From: Bacillota bacterium
Lineage (GTDB): Bacteria; Bacillota; Clostridia; Lachnospirales; Lachnospiraceae
Direction: 5' to 3'
DNA: 60,144 nt
NCBI GenBank assembly: GCA_029224465.1
Contig: JAQXUQ010000009.1
Coordinates: 1 to 60,144, forward strand
In this document: positions 22,191-30,651 of the stretch, in pieces
How the letters are laid out: every line of letters begins with the position of its first letter
Numbering within the stretch: position 1 is the first letter of the stretch
Translations under genes and position numbers: made by a program
The notes under the pieces: model-generated
What the model was told of the DNA's origin: nothing
Database searches by the model: none
The model's input: the letters and a program-made list of their open reading frames with translations, nothing else

Positions 22191-23593
22191 TTAACACCCT
22201 CTTTTGTATCTTCGAGGAGAATTCCCTTCGCTTTGAGTTCATCCCGGATTGCGTCCGCCTTCTTGAAATCGCGGGCTTTTCTTGCTTCCTGCCGCTCTTT
22301 TATCTTCTCTTCGATATACGCCGTCTCATCGTCCGAAGCTTCCTTCTTCCTGTCCACAATCAGGCCCAACACATCCGAAAGCTCTGTGAATTCTTTCCGG
22401 AGCGACGCAAGATAAGTCTTCGAATTCTCCGTTCCCGAATTGGTATTGATGAACCGCATCAGATCAAAGAGCGCCGAGATCGCGTCCGCAGTATTGAAGT
22501 CATCATCCATGACATTTTCGAACTGCAGGCGGAACTGATGCGCCTGTTCCAGAAGCTTCTTTTCCTCTTCGCCGATCTCCTTGTCCGCCGCGCTTTCAAG
22601 GTTATAGTCCAGATTCCTGCAGCAGTTCACAAGTCGCTCATAGGAAGTCTTCGCGGCGTCCATCAGATCCACCGAATAATTGAGCGGACTTCTGTAGTGC
22701 GCGGACAGCATCAGGAACCGCAGCACCTGCGGATCGTAGACAGCGTCCACGGCGCGGACTGTTTTGAAGTTGCCAAGAGACTTCGACATCTTGTGATTGT
22801 CAATGTTCAGGAACGCGTTGTGCATCCAGTAATGGACAAAGGGCTTTCCGTTCGCGCACTCCGACTGGGCGATTTCATTCTCATGGTGCGGAAAGATCAG
22901 ATCCTCTCCGCCCGCGTGAATGTCGATCGTCTCTCCCAGATACTTTCTGGACATGACGGAGCACTCTATATGCCAGCCGGGACGGCCCTGGCACCACGGA
23001 GAATCCCAGTACGGCTCCCCTTCCTTCTTCGGCTTCCAGAGCACAAAATCCAGCGGACTTCTCTTCTGGTCCTCACCGCTGACCGCGATGCTGCGGAATC
23101 CGCTCTGCAGGTCATCCAGATTTTTGTGGGAAAGCTCACCGTAATTCGGATCTTTATCCACGGCAAAATAGACCGTGCCGTCATCCACAACATAGGCATA
23201 GCCTTTGTCAATCAGCGTACTGATCATGTCGATCATGCCCTGAATTTCCTTCGTCGCCTGCGGATGCGTCGTCGCGGGGCGGACGTTCAGATCGGCCATA
23301 TCCTTCTTGCATTCCCTGATATAACGCTCGGAAATGACGGAAGCGTCCACGCCCTCCTCATTCGCCTTTTTAATGATTTTGTCATCCACATCGGTGAAGT
23401 TCGATACGTAGTTCACTTCATACCCTTTGTACTCGAAGTAACGGCGCACCGTGTCAAACACGATCATCGGCCTCGCGTTGCCGATATGAATCAGGTTGTA
23501 GACGGTCGGTCCGCAGACATACATGCTGACCTTGCCCGGCGTAATCGGCTTGAATTCTTCCAGTGTTTTTGTTTCTGTATTATATATCCACAT
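22175..23593 (-). CDS. cysS: Cysteinyl-tRNA synthetase
   Basis: Charges tRNA-Cys. The 472-residue protein has the class I HIGH motif as HIGN in CGPTVYNLIHIGNARP (near residues 28-43), the zinc/cysteine site residues CSVMSRKYLG and HHENEIAQSE, and the KMSKSLGN loop. An alpha-helical C-terminal domain with DALIA-like helices ends KGILLEDTKEGVKW. It is 18 bases downstream of cysE, matching the cysE-cysS pairing in Bacillus. No T-box leader is seen, so control is probably at the operon start. Confidence 0.96.
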   Translation of the reverse strand: MWIYNTETKTLEEFKPITPGKVSMYVCGPTVYNLIHIGNARPMIVFDTVRRYFEYKGYEVNYVSNFTDVDDKIIKKANEEGVDASVISERYIRECKKDMADLNVRPATTHPQATKEIQGMIDMISTLIDKGYAYVVDDGTVYFAVDKDPNYGELSHKNLDDLQSGFRSIAVSGEDQKRSPLDFVLWKPKKEGEPYWDSPWCQGRPGWHIECSVMSRKYLGETIDIHAGGEDLIFPHHENEIAQSECANGKPFVHYWMHNAFLNIDNHKMSKSLGNFKTVRAVDAVYDPQVLRFLMLSAHYRSPLNYSVDLMDAAKTSYERLVNCCRNLDYNLESAADKEIGEEEKKLLEQAHQFRLQFENVMDDDFNTADAISALFDLMRFINTNSGTENSKTYLASLRKEFTELSDVLGLIVDRKKEASDDETAYIEEKIKERQEARKARDFKKADAIRDELKAKGILLEDTKEGVKWTKA

Positions 23594-23611
23594 TTTATAC
23601 TGTCACCTTTC

Positions 23612-24496
23612 CTACAGTGCGCTGTCCGTCAGGGAAATATTCGCGTTTTCCTGCCGCGTCTTCCGCATTGTCTGTTTGGCCTTCTCGTCGCCGAACTCCA
23701 TCCGGACCAGCTTCTCGAGATCGTCCGAACGCTTCCTCTGGATTTCAAGAAGGCGTCTTTCCTCAAGAAGCTCCTTTTCCGTTTCGGAAAGCTTCCTCTC
23801 AAGTTCTTCCTTTTCGTTTAAAACCCTGCGTACAAGTGCCCTGGATTCCCGGATGGAATCCTGAATATCCAGCAGCTGATTGGTCAGTGCCGACTGTCCG
23901 CGGTTCAGACATTCAATATCTATCTGCACGGGATCCGGGAAATGAATCTGATCGAGATCGTTGTCTCCCTGTCCCGGGCGTATCATCTTGACAACGCGCG
24001 CCGGCACACCGACCACCGTGCAGTTGGGCGGTATTTCCTGCAAAACAACAGAACCAGCCGCAATCTTGCAGTTGTCGCCGACTTTAAAGGAGCCGAGAAC
24101 CTTGGCCCCCGAACCGATCATGACATTATTACCGATCGTCGGGTGGCGCTTCCCCTGTTCTTTGCCGGTACCGCCAAGCGTAACTCCCTGATAGAGCGTG
24201 ACGTTGTCTCCGACGATAGCCGTTTCCCCGATGACGACACCCGTTCCATGGTCAATGAAAAAGCCCTTGCCAATCGTCGCACCCGGATGAATTTCGATTC
24301 CGGTCTTTCTCGCGGCCCTCTGTGAAATCCAGCGGGCACGGAAATAGTGGCCCTTCAGATATTGCTTATGCGCTCTCCTGTAAGATAATATCGCATGAAA
24401 ACTGGGATACAGCAGTACTTCCCAGTCGGAATGCAGTGCCGGATCCCTGTCCTTGATGATCTTGATTTCTTCCTGAACTGTTTTGAAAAATCCCAT
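23612..24496 (-). CDS. cysE: Serine O-acetyltransferase with C-terminal coiled coil
   Basis: Acetylates L-serine with acetyl-CoA for cysteine synthesis. Residues 1-200 carry the family domains: a helical N-terminus (VLLYPSFHAILSYRRAH) and a left-handed beta helix of hexapeptide repeats. The latter shows GIEIHPGATIGKGFFIDHGT, VIGETAIVGDNVTLYQGVTL, GGTGKEQGKRHPTIG and GVPARVV. At 294 residues it is 60-70 longer than usual. The extra C-terminal part (about 215-280) is Glu/Lys/Leu/Arg-rich and predicted coiled coil. The normal C-terminal tail that binds cysteine synthase or senses cysteine is thus altered. Confidence 0.93.
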   Translation of the reverse strand: MGFFKTVQEEIKIIKDRDPALHSDWEVLLYPSFHAILSYRRAHKQYLKGHYFRARWISQRAARKTGIEIHPGATIGKGFFIDHGTGVVIGETAIVGDNVTLYQGVTLGGTGKEQGKRHPTIGNNVMIGSGAKVLGSFKVGDNCKIAAGSVVLQEIPPNCTVVGVPARVVKMIRPGQGDNDLDQIHFPDPVQIDIECLNRGQSALTNQLLDIQDSIRESRALVRRVLNEKEELERKLSETEKELLEERRLLEIQRKRSDDLEKLVRMEFGDEKAKQTMRKTRQENANISLTDSAL

Positions 24497-24526
24497 GATG
24501 CTCCTCCTGCCCTGCGTCTTAGATGT

Positions 24527-25111
24527 TTATCTGAGAGGACAGGAAGGACAGCCGCCGGAACCGGCAGCCGCACAGGATGACGCGCAGCCTCCGCGGCCGG
24601 CGTCCTGCGCTTCATCAAAAGTCATGGCGGCAAGGTCTCTCGGACTTGTAAGAAGAGCTGCCGCCTGTGCGGAAATTCCCTCTCCCTTGCCTGTAAAACC
24701 GAGATGTTCCTCGGTCGTTGCCTTGACGCTCACCTGATCCGTGTCGATTCCGAGCGCCTCCGCGATATTCGCGCGCATGGTGTCTATATATGGCCGGAGT
24801 TTCGGCGCCTGCGCGATCACCGTAGCGTCAATGTTTTCAATCAGAAAGTGGTGCTCTGCAAGAATATCGCCGACTCTTTGAAGAAGCTTAACGGAATCCG
24901 CGCCTTCCCATTCAGGATCCGTGTCGGGAAACCACTTCCCGATATCTCCGAGCGCGGCCGCTCCCAGAAGCGCGTCCATGATCGCATGCAGAAGCACATC
25001 CGCGTCCGAATGGCCGTCAAGACCTTTTTCGAACGGGATGTCTACGCCGCCGATGATGCACCGGCGGCCTTCCACGAGCCTGTGTACATCATAGCCCGTA
25101 CCAATTCGCAT
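24527..25111 (-). CDS. ispF: 2-C-methyl-D-erythritol 2,4-cyclodiphosphate synthase with Cys-rich tail
   Basis: MEP pathway enzyme converting CDP-ME2P to MEcPP; trimer with Zn/Mn sites. The first 157 or so residues are a standard Isp[21 protein letters not shown] with the Zn-binding D and [34 protein letters not shown], and [19 protein letters not shown]. It is 194 residues long because of a tail of about 37 that ends in a Gly/Ala/Cys-rich stretch with two Cys pairs (CASSC and CPSC). It lies between the AICAR transformylase gene and cysE. Confidence 0.93.
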   Translation of the reverse strand: MRIGTGYDVHRLVEGRRCIIGGVDIPFEKGLDGHSDADVLLHAIMDALLGAAALGDIGKWFPDTDPEWEGADSVKLLQRVGDILAEHHFLIENIDATVIAQAPKLRPYIDTMRANIAEALGIDTDQVSVKATTEEHLGFTGKGEGISAQAAALLTSPRDLAAMTFDEAQDAGRGGCASSCAAAGSGGCPSCPLR

Positions 25112-25132
25112 AAATGATAAATCCTTTCTGTA

Positions 25133-26311
25133 TCAGTGATGGAACAGACGCAGTCCTGTAAAGCACATCACCATGTCATGGCTGTCAGCCGCAGCGATCA
25201 CGTTGTCATCACGCACGGACCCGCCCGGCTCCGCGACATATTTCACGCCGGATCGGAACGCCCGCTCGATATTGTCTCCAAACGGGAAGAAAGCGTCCGA
25301 GCCGAGAACTACATCGGTATTCCGGCTGATCCATGCCTTCTTCTCTTCCTTCGTAAAAACAGGCGGCTTTTCGGTAAACACAGCCTGCCATCTGCCGTCC
25401 GCGAGCACATCCTCGTACTCGTCGCCGATGTAGAGGTCTATCGCGTTGTCCTTATCCACCCGCTTGATGTCACCGCGGAACGGAAGGTTCAGTACCTGCG
25501 GCGACTGACGCAGCCACCAGTTGTCCGCCTTGCTGCCGGCAAGTCTGGTGCAGTGAATTCTCGACTGCTGGCCGGCGCCGATGCCGATCGCCTGCCCGCC
25601 CTTGACATAACAGACCGAGTTCGACTGAGTATACTTGAGCGTGATCATTGCGATCGCCATATCGTTGAGCTTGTCCTTCGGCAGATCCCTGTTCTTCGTT
25701 ACAATGTTCGAGAACATGGACGCGTCGATGACCGCATTGTTTCTTCCCTGTTCGAAAGTGATGCCGAAGACCTGCTTGTGCTCGACAGCCGCAGGCACAT
25801 AAGAAGGGTCCATCTGCAGCACACAGTAATTGCCCTTCTTTTTGGTCTTCAACAGTTCCAGCGCCTCCTCCGTATAACCTGGGGCGATGACGCCGTCCGA
25901 AACCTCTCTGTGAATTAATTTCGCGGTATCGAGGTCACAGGGATCGGAAAGAGAGACAAAATCGCCGAAGGACGACATTCTGTCGGCGCCTCTTGCTCTC
26001 GCGTACGCGCAGGCAAGCGGCGAGAGCTCTCCCATATCCGCTACCCAGTAAATCTTCGCCTCCACATCCGAAAGCGGAAGTCCGATCGCGGCTCCTGCGG
26101 GGCTGACATGTTTGAACGACGTGGCTGCCGGCATACCGGTCGCCCGCTTCAGCTCGCTGACCAGCTGCCAGCCGTTAAGCGCATCCAGAAGATTGATATA
26201 CCCCGGTCTTCCGTTCAAAACAGTAACCGGCAGATCAGAACCGTCCTCCATGAAAACTCTTGCCGGCTTCTGGTTCGGATTACACCCGTATTTAAGTTCC
26301 AGCTCGTTCAT
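25133..26311 (-). CDS. Stand-alone AICAR transformylase (C-terminal domain of PurH)
   Basis: Phosphoribosylaminoimidazolecarboxamide formyltransferase: transfers formyl from 10-formyl-THF to AICAR, the ninth purine step. The 392-residue protein aligns with the transformylase half of Pur[72 protein letters not shown] and [20 protein letters not shown]. The IMP-cyclohydrolase (MGS-like) domain is missing. The gene upstream encodes a separate cyclohydrolase. The ATG at 26311 has GGAGG six bases upstream; the frame is open further to 26362. Confidence 0.92.
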   Translation of the reverse strand: MNELELKYGCNPNQKPARVFMEDGSDLPVTVLNGRPGYINLLDALNGWQLVSELKRATGMPAATSFKHVSPAGAAIGLPLSDVEAKIYWVADMGELSPLACAYARARGADRMSSFGDFVSLSDPCDLDTAKLIHREVSDGVIAPGYTEEALELLKTKKKGNYCVLQMDPSYVPAAVEHKQVFGITFEQGRNNAVIDASMFSNIVTKNRDLPKDKLNDMAIAMITLKYTQSNSVCYVKGGQAIGIGAGQQSRIHCTRLAGSKADNWWLRQSPQVLNLPFRGDIKRVDKDNAIDLYIGDEYEDVLADGRWQAVFTEKPPVFTKEEKKAWISRNTDVVLGSDAFFPFGDNIERAFRSGVKYVAEPGGSVRDDNVIAAADSHDMVMCFTGLRLFHH

Positions 26312-26324
26312 CATCTGCCTCCCG

Positions 26325-27044
26325 TCAATGATTCTTATTGACAATTCTGGATTCATACACACCGGTCTGAATGTCGATGAATCTGGTAAACAGGGATACC
26401 TTATTGTCCGCGTTCAGCGCTTCCCAGATTCTTCCGGTGAATATATCGATATTCTCCGTGAAGTCATCGGAAAGGGAGATGCCAAGCGGCTCTCCCTCAA
26501 AAGAGGGCAGCGGACTGCCGTCTCCCTGATAGGTACTGATAAAGTGCCCTGTTCCGCAAAGCGGCGCCTCATATGCGAAAGTGTAACGCAAAACCGAGGA
26601 AGGATCACCGTGATCGCTCTTCAAGATAGAAAGCGCGTAATTGTAAGATCCGTTCTCCACATGCAGCACCCCCGAGATCCGCGGTGTATAATTCGGCGCG
26701 TCCGGCTCAAACGTGCGGCTTCGAAGGCTCTGTTCAAATGTCATCTGCCTGTCCAGACCTTCGTAGATCGTATCTGTCTGATCGCCGTTCGTGACGATGG
26801 TCTTGTTGCCAAGCACACGCACCGGCGCGTAAATGATCAGACTCGGATCCTCAAGCTTCGACGGATCAAATGCCTTCGTGCGGATGCCCTCTCCGTCTTC
26901 CACAAAGACACGGTTACGGCTGTTCGCGCTGCGGCCCATGATAAAATACGCCGCGACGGCTTTTGTTCCATCCGCCGTTCTTCCGATCAGGATGCCTCTG
27001 CCCGGATATGAGGTTTCCCGAAGATGCTTCTCGATATCTGCCAT
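26325..27044 (-). CDS. IMP cyclohydrolase, PurO-like (archaeal-type) family
   Basis: Closes FAICAR to IMP, the last step of purine synthesis, using a fold unrelated to the PurH N-domain. The 239-residue protein shows the family pattern [20 protein letters not shown] near residue 13, [56 protein letters not shown] and [16 protein letters not shown]. It sits 13 bases before the stand-alone transformylase, so the two enzymes together replace bifunctional PurH. First gene of the long operon that runs to sigH and the hydrolase. Confidence 0.85.
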   Translation of the reverse strand: MADIEKHLRETSYPGRGILIGRTADGTKAVAAYFIMGRSANSRNRVFVEDGEGIRTKAFDPSKLEDPSLIIYAPVRVLGNKTIVTNGDQTDTIYEGLDRQMTFEQSLRSRTFEPDAPNYTPRISGVLHVENGSYNYALSILKSDHGDPSSVLRYTFAYEAPLCGTGHFISTYQGDGSPLPSFEGEPLGISLSDDFTENIDIFTGRIWEALNADNKVSLFTRFIDIQTGVYESRIVNKNH

Positions 27045-27092
27045 ATCGTTTCCTTCCTTATTGCTGTCTGCTGATCTCCAAAGGTCTTATTT

Positions 27093-27121
27093 ATTGTAAG
27101 CGAAAAGCGGACGAATAACAA
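27093..27121 (-). promoter_or_regulatory. Promoter for the purO-to-sigH operon
   Basis: On the minus strand TTGTTA and TACAAT are separated by 17 bases, about 50 bases before the purO-like start codon. No purine-riboswitch fold fits in the short leader. Confidence 0.55.
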
Positions 27122-27128
27122 GATTGGC

Positions 27129-28403
27129 TCAGATATCCACCTTTTTACTGCCGCCGAGGAAGTACGGCAGGTCTTGTCCTTCGAGCTGCCACTTGCGGTA
27201 TTCGGCGATTGCCGTGAACATAACGTCGCCTGCGGAATTCAGGCAGGTCTCAACGGAATCCTGCACGACGCCGATGATGAAGCCGACGCCGACAACCTGC
27301 ATCGCGATATCATTCGAAATGCCGAACATCGAGCATGCCATCGGAATCAGAAGGAGCGAGCCGCCCGCAACGCCGGAAGCGCCGCATGCGGCGAGCGTTG
27401 AAAGGAGCGACAGGATCAGCGCGGAAGGAAAATCCACAGCGACACCCATCGTATGCGCGCAGGCGAGCGTCATGATCGCGATTGTGACTGCCGCGCCGTC
27501 CATGTTGATCGTAGAGCCGAGTGGAATCGAAACCGAATAGAAGTCCTTATCCAGTCCGAGTCTTTCACAGGTTGCCATGTTGACCGGGATATTGGCTGCC
27601 GAGCTTCTTGTAAAGAACGCGGTTAATCCTGAGTTCTTCAGGCAGCGCCAGACGAGCGGATAGGGATTTTTCTTCAGTGTCAGGAAGGCGACGAACGGAT
27701 CGACAATGAGCGCGACCGTAAGCATGGTTCCTACAAGGAGCAGAAGGAGCTGTCCGTAATCTTTAAAGATTGCCAGCCCGTTTGTGGATACGTTTGTAAA
27801 TACAAGTCCCATGATACCGAAAGGCGCCAGATTGATGATCCAGCGTACGCACTGGGAAACGGCATCGGCCGCATCTGCGAGAAATCTCTTGGTATTTTCA
27901 GAGCCGAAGCGCTTCATTGCAAAGCCAAGCAGAACCGCCCAGAACAGGATGCCGATATAGTTTGCGCTTGTAAGCGAAAGTACGGGGTTCGCGACGCAGT
28001 TCATCAGGAGATTATGCATGACCTCTCCGATTCCCTGCGGAATTGTGTCCGCCTGCGCGGACGAGGCAAGCCGGATCGAAATCGGAAATACAAAACTTGC
28101 GATGACCGCGATCAAAGACGCGAGGAACGTTGTCAGCATGTACAGCCAGATAACGAGGCCGAACCGCTTGTCCAGACGGCTCTGGCCCTGCGCAAGCGCG
28201 CTCATGACCAGCACAAAGACCAGTACAGGCGCGATCGCCTTGAGAGCACCGACAAACAGATCGCCGAAAACGCCGATAAAGGCTGCGCCGGGAATGAACA
28301 GCCCGAAAAGCAGACCGATCACCAGTCCGCAGACGATTCTCGCGATCAGGCTGACGCTGTTGTATTTGGCCGCTGCTGTTTTGATAAATTGCGTAATTTT
28401 CAT
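27129..28403 (-). CDS. sstT: Serine/threonine:Na+ symporter SstT
   Basis: DAACS-family (glutamate-transporter fold) Na+-coupled importer of serine and threonine in the plasma membrane. The 424-residue protein has about eight membrane helices plus the two re-entrant loops. Landmarks: GLLFGLFIPGAAFIGVFGDL, FFTRSSAANIPVNMATCERL, SIPLGSTINMDGAAVTIAIM, and ACGASGVAGGSLLLIPMACS in the second hairpin. Length and the RSSAANIP motif favour SstT over glutamate carriers. GAGGG precedes the ATG. It is monocistronic. Confidence 0.92.
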   Translation of the reverse strand: MKITQFIKTAAAKYNSVSLIARIVCGLVIGLLFGLFIPGAAFIGVFGDLFVGALKAIAPVLVFVLVMSALAQGQSRLDKRFGLVIWLYMLTTFLASLIAVIASFVFPISIRLASSAQADTIPQGIGEVMHNLLMNCVANPVLSLTSANYIGILFWAVLLGFAMKRFGSENTKRFLADAADAVSQCVRWIINLAPFGIMGLVFTNVSTNGLAIFKDYGQLLLLLVGTMLTVALIVDPFVAFLTLKKNPYPLVWRCLKNSGLTAFFTRSSAANIPVNMATCERLGLDKDFYSVSIPLGSTINMDGAAVTIAIMTLACAHTMGVAVDFPSALILSLLSTLAACGASGVAGGSLLLIPMACSMFGISNDIAMQVVGVGFIIGVVQDSVETCLNSAGDVMFTAIAEYRKWQLEGQDLPYFLGGSKKVDI

Positions 28404-28501
28404 GTCTTTCCCTCTTCATAAGAATTCTGTCTCATGGAAACGCTGTTACCACGGCGCGGACAATTCGCATTAATCTGTCCGCTTATGGTGTACACGTGTC
28501 C

Positions 28502-28533
28502 GTTAACAATAGACATAATAACACGTTAACGTG
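28502..28533. promoter_or_regulatory. Palindromic sites in the sstT upstream region
   Basis: A perfect 12-bp palindrome CACGTTAACGTG (28522-28533) lies inside the spacer of a candidate minus-strand promoter (TTTTCT, 17 bases, TATTAT). A second GTTAAC occurs at 28502-28507. The placement suggests repressor binding, but the regulator is unknown. The rest of the 255-base gap (28404-28658) holds the opp terminator and nothing else I can assign. Confidence 0.4.
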
Positions 28534-28566
28534 CTAAAGAAAAGGGAAAACAATTTTACCCGAAAG

Positions 28567-28602
28567 AAAAGACCCGCAAGCCCGAAAGCTCACAGGTCTT
28601 TT
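28567..28602 (-). terminator. Terminator of the opp operon
   Basis: AAAAGACC and GGTCTTTT form the base of a hairpin with an internal GAGCTTTCGGGCTT mini-stem, about 55 bases after the oppA stop on the minus strand. The A/T arms provide the U-run. Confidence 0.75.
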
Positions 28603-28658
28603 CCATATTCAGATCGCGGCAGACGCCGCAGATCCGAAAAGATACTGTATGAATGCGA

Positions 28659-30503
28659 TCACTTCTTTGTTGCAGGATCTACACCGAACTGGCAGTCGTT
28701 GTTGCCGGAATCGGATGTCCACATCTCAAGCATGTTGATCGGGTCATCATAGTCGGCAAGCCAGCCTTCACGGGCAACGTCAAAGTTGCCCTGCTTACGG
28801 TCATTCAGGAATGTCTGCCAGTCTTCAACGGAGATATCCATTGTGATGCCTACAGCGGACAGATCCTGCTGAATTGCCTGCGCAATGCCTTCGTGGCCGG
28901 TACCCTGGTTTGTAAGGTAGTTGATGTGCAGAGGTGTGTCAGCAGACAGCTGGTTGTTGTCATCGAACTTGAAGCCTGCGCTCTTGAGCAGTTCGATTGC
29001 CTTCGCTGTGTTGCCTTCCTGATCTGCGGACAGATCCTTATAATATCCGTCGTCTACGGGGAATGTATAATCCTTGTCGTTCTCCTTGAATACGCCGCCG
29101 TGGCCGTCAGCCATGCCTGCAGGGATGAAGGATGTTGCAGCCTGCTGCTCTGTCTGGCCGATCGTGTCGATGATGTACTGGCGGTCAATCAGCAGAGAGA
29201 TAGCTCTTCTCATCGCGTTCGCCTGATCAACAGTCTTGCCGTCGAACATCTTGGAGTTTACGTTGAAGCCGACATAGTATGTGCCCATGTTCGGGATAAC
29301 GTGGAAATCGGGCTTATCCTTCAGATTCTGGATTTCGCCGTTCGGAACGGTATCCGCGTAGTCAAGGTCGCCGGACTGATATGCGGCAAGGATAGCCGTA
29401 TCATCAGCGGAAAGCATGAAGTCGAGCTCGTCAACACTTACATTGTCAGCATCATAGAAGTTCGGGTTCTTGACATAAACCATGGACTCGTTGTGCTTCC
29501 AGGACTTTAAAGTGTAAGCGCCGTTGGATACGAAGCCGGCCTCGGATGCCCATGCACCGGGGTTGCTTCCGTCCGGATCAGCAGCTTCAACAGCAGCCTT
29601 CTGAACAGGCATGAATACCGGGAACGCAAGAAGGCTCATGATGTACGGGCAGGGAGCGGTCAGCGTGAAGGTAACCGTATTGTCATCGGGTGCAGAGCAG
29701 ACCGGTGTGCCGTCATCATTCTTCGCGAATACATCAAACAGATAAGCGTAGTCGGAAGCTGTCTTCGGATCTGCCGCTCTCTGCCAGGAATAGATGATAT
29801 CGTTCGCGTTCAGAGCGGAACCGTCGGACCACTTGAGACCTGTCTTCATCTTAACCGTGTAGGTCAGGTTGTCATCGGAAATTTCCGGATCACCGTCCGC
29901 GAGAGCGGGAACAACCTTGCCGTCAGCATCGTAGGTATACAGACCGACGAAGGAGTTTGCAGCAAGCGCAGCGCCGTCAACCGTGCTGTTCAGCGCGGGA
30001 TCAAGGTGATCCGGCTCGGAAGCGAGGTTGATGTGCATCTTGTCGATTGCCTTGCCGTCCTTCTTGGTGTACATGAAGTACTTTGTACCGAATACGGTAG
30101 CGAAGTCACCGGAGAAGCCTTCCTTCTCAAGATACAGATCGTTGTAATAGTAGATCGGAAGAACAGCGCCGGTTGCCATCAGCATATCCTCAGCCTGATG
30201 CATCTTCGCTTCACGGTCTTCCAGATCCGTGTCTGTGCGGATGTCGCTGATGAGCTTGTCATACTCGGACCAGTCCGGGGCAGCTTCATTATAGGAAGAA
30301 GCCGTGAACTTAATCTTCGACGCCCAGTCGTCATCCGATGCAGCCGCTTCGGTTGTCGCAGCTGCCGCTTCTGTCGATGCAGCCGCGGCTTCAGTCGAAG
30401 CAGCCGGAGCAGAGGCAGGTGCCGAAGCAGCGCTGCCGCAGCCAGCTACAACGCCTGCAACCATAGTGGAAGCAAGGACGATAGCTAATGCTTTCTTTTT
30501 CAT
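28659..30503 (-). CDS. oppA: Oligopeptide-binding lipoprotein, circularly permuted OppA-type
   Basis: Extracytoplasmic substrate-binding component of the adjacent peptide importer. Signal peptide with lipobox VVAGC (Cys22), then an Ser/Thr/Glu/Ala linker (23-56). Residues 66-148 are what normally ends an OppA: SEYDKLISDIRTDTD, MHQAEDMLMATGAVLPIYYY and FGTKYFMYTKK. From about residue 152 the normal N-terminal region begins (ASEPDHLDPALNSTVDGAAL) and continues through LKWSDGSALNANDIIYSW and MGTYYVGFNVNSKMF. It reaches DVAREGWLADYDDPINMLEM, then stops at NNDCQFGVDPATKK where the YDKLI segment would normally follow. The order is therefore permuted with no obvious loss. AGGAGG precedes the ATG. 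Confidence 0.9.
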   Translation of the reverse strand: MKKKALAIVLASTMVAGVVAGCGSAASAPASAPAASTEAAAASTEAAAATTEAAASDDDWASKIKFTASSYNEAAPDWSEYDKLISDIRTDTDLEDREAKMHQAEDMLMATGAVLPIYYYNDLYLEKEGFSGDFATVFGTKYFMYTKKDGKAIDKMHINLASEPDHLDPALNSTVDGAALAANSFVGLYTYDADGKVVPALADGDPEISDDNLTYTVKMKTGLKWSDGSALNANDIIYSWQRAADPKTASDYAYLFDVFAKNDDGTPVCSAPDDNTVTFTLTAPCPYIMSLLAFPVFMPVQKAAVEAADPDGSNPGAWASEAGFVSNGAYTLKSWKHNESMVYVKNPNFYDADNVSVDELDFMLSADDTAILAAYQSGDLDYADTVPNGEIQNLKDKPDFHVIPNMGTYYVGFNVNSKMFDGKTVDQANAMRRAISLLIDRQYIIDTIGQTEQQAATSFIPAGMADGHGGVFKENDKDYTFPVDDGYYKDLSADQEGNTAKAIELLKSAGFKFDDNNQLSADTPLHINYLTNQGTGHEGIAQAIQQDLSAVGITMDISVEDWQTFLNDRKQGNFDVAREGWLADYDDPINMLEMWTSDSGNNDCQFGVDPATKK

Positions 30504-30533
30504 AATTCTCCTCCTTAGAGATTTTTTGTTTCC

Positions 30534-30578
30534 GCGGTGATCTTCACCGCAGTCTATGATATCGGGCCTTCCGGCCCG
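30534..30578 (-). other. Two hairpins in the oppF-oppA intergenic region
   Basis: CGGGCC/GGCCCG around a GGAA tetraloop on the minus strand (30563-30578), and GCGGTGA/TCACCGC (30534-30550). No U-run follows either, so read-through into oppA is expected. They may stabilise or process the mRNA so that oppA is made in excess over the other components. Confidence 0.5.
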
Positions 30579-30651
30579 CCATCACCAAAGATAAGAATAT
30601 TATTGTATCCGATTATACTTTTTTGGGGCTTCGCATGCAACAGGTGGATGA

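Noticed and set aside
23594-23611. T-box leader in front of cysS
   Set aside because: The gap to cysE is only 18 bases and there is no T-box consensus.
22070-23821. 583-codon plus-strand frame opposite cysS and mrnC
   Set aside because: Antisense shadow of conserved genes caused by GC-biased codon use.
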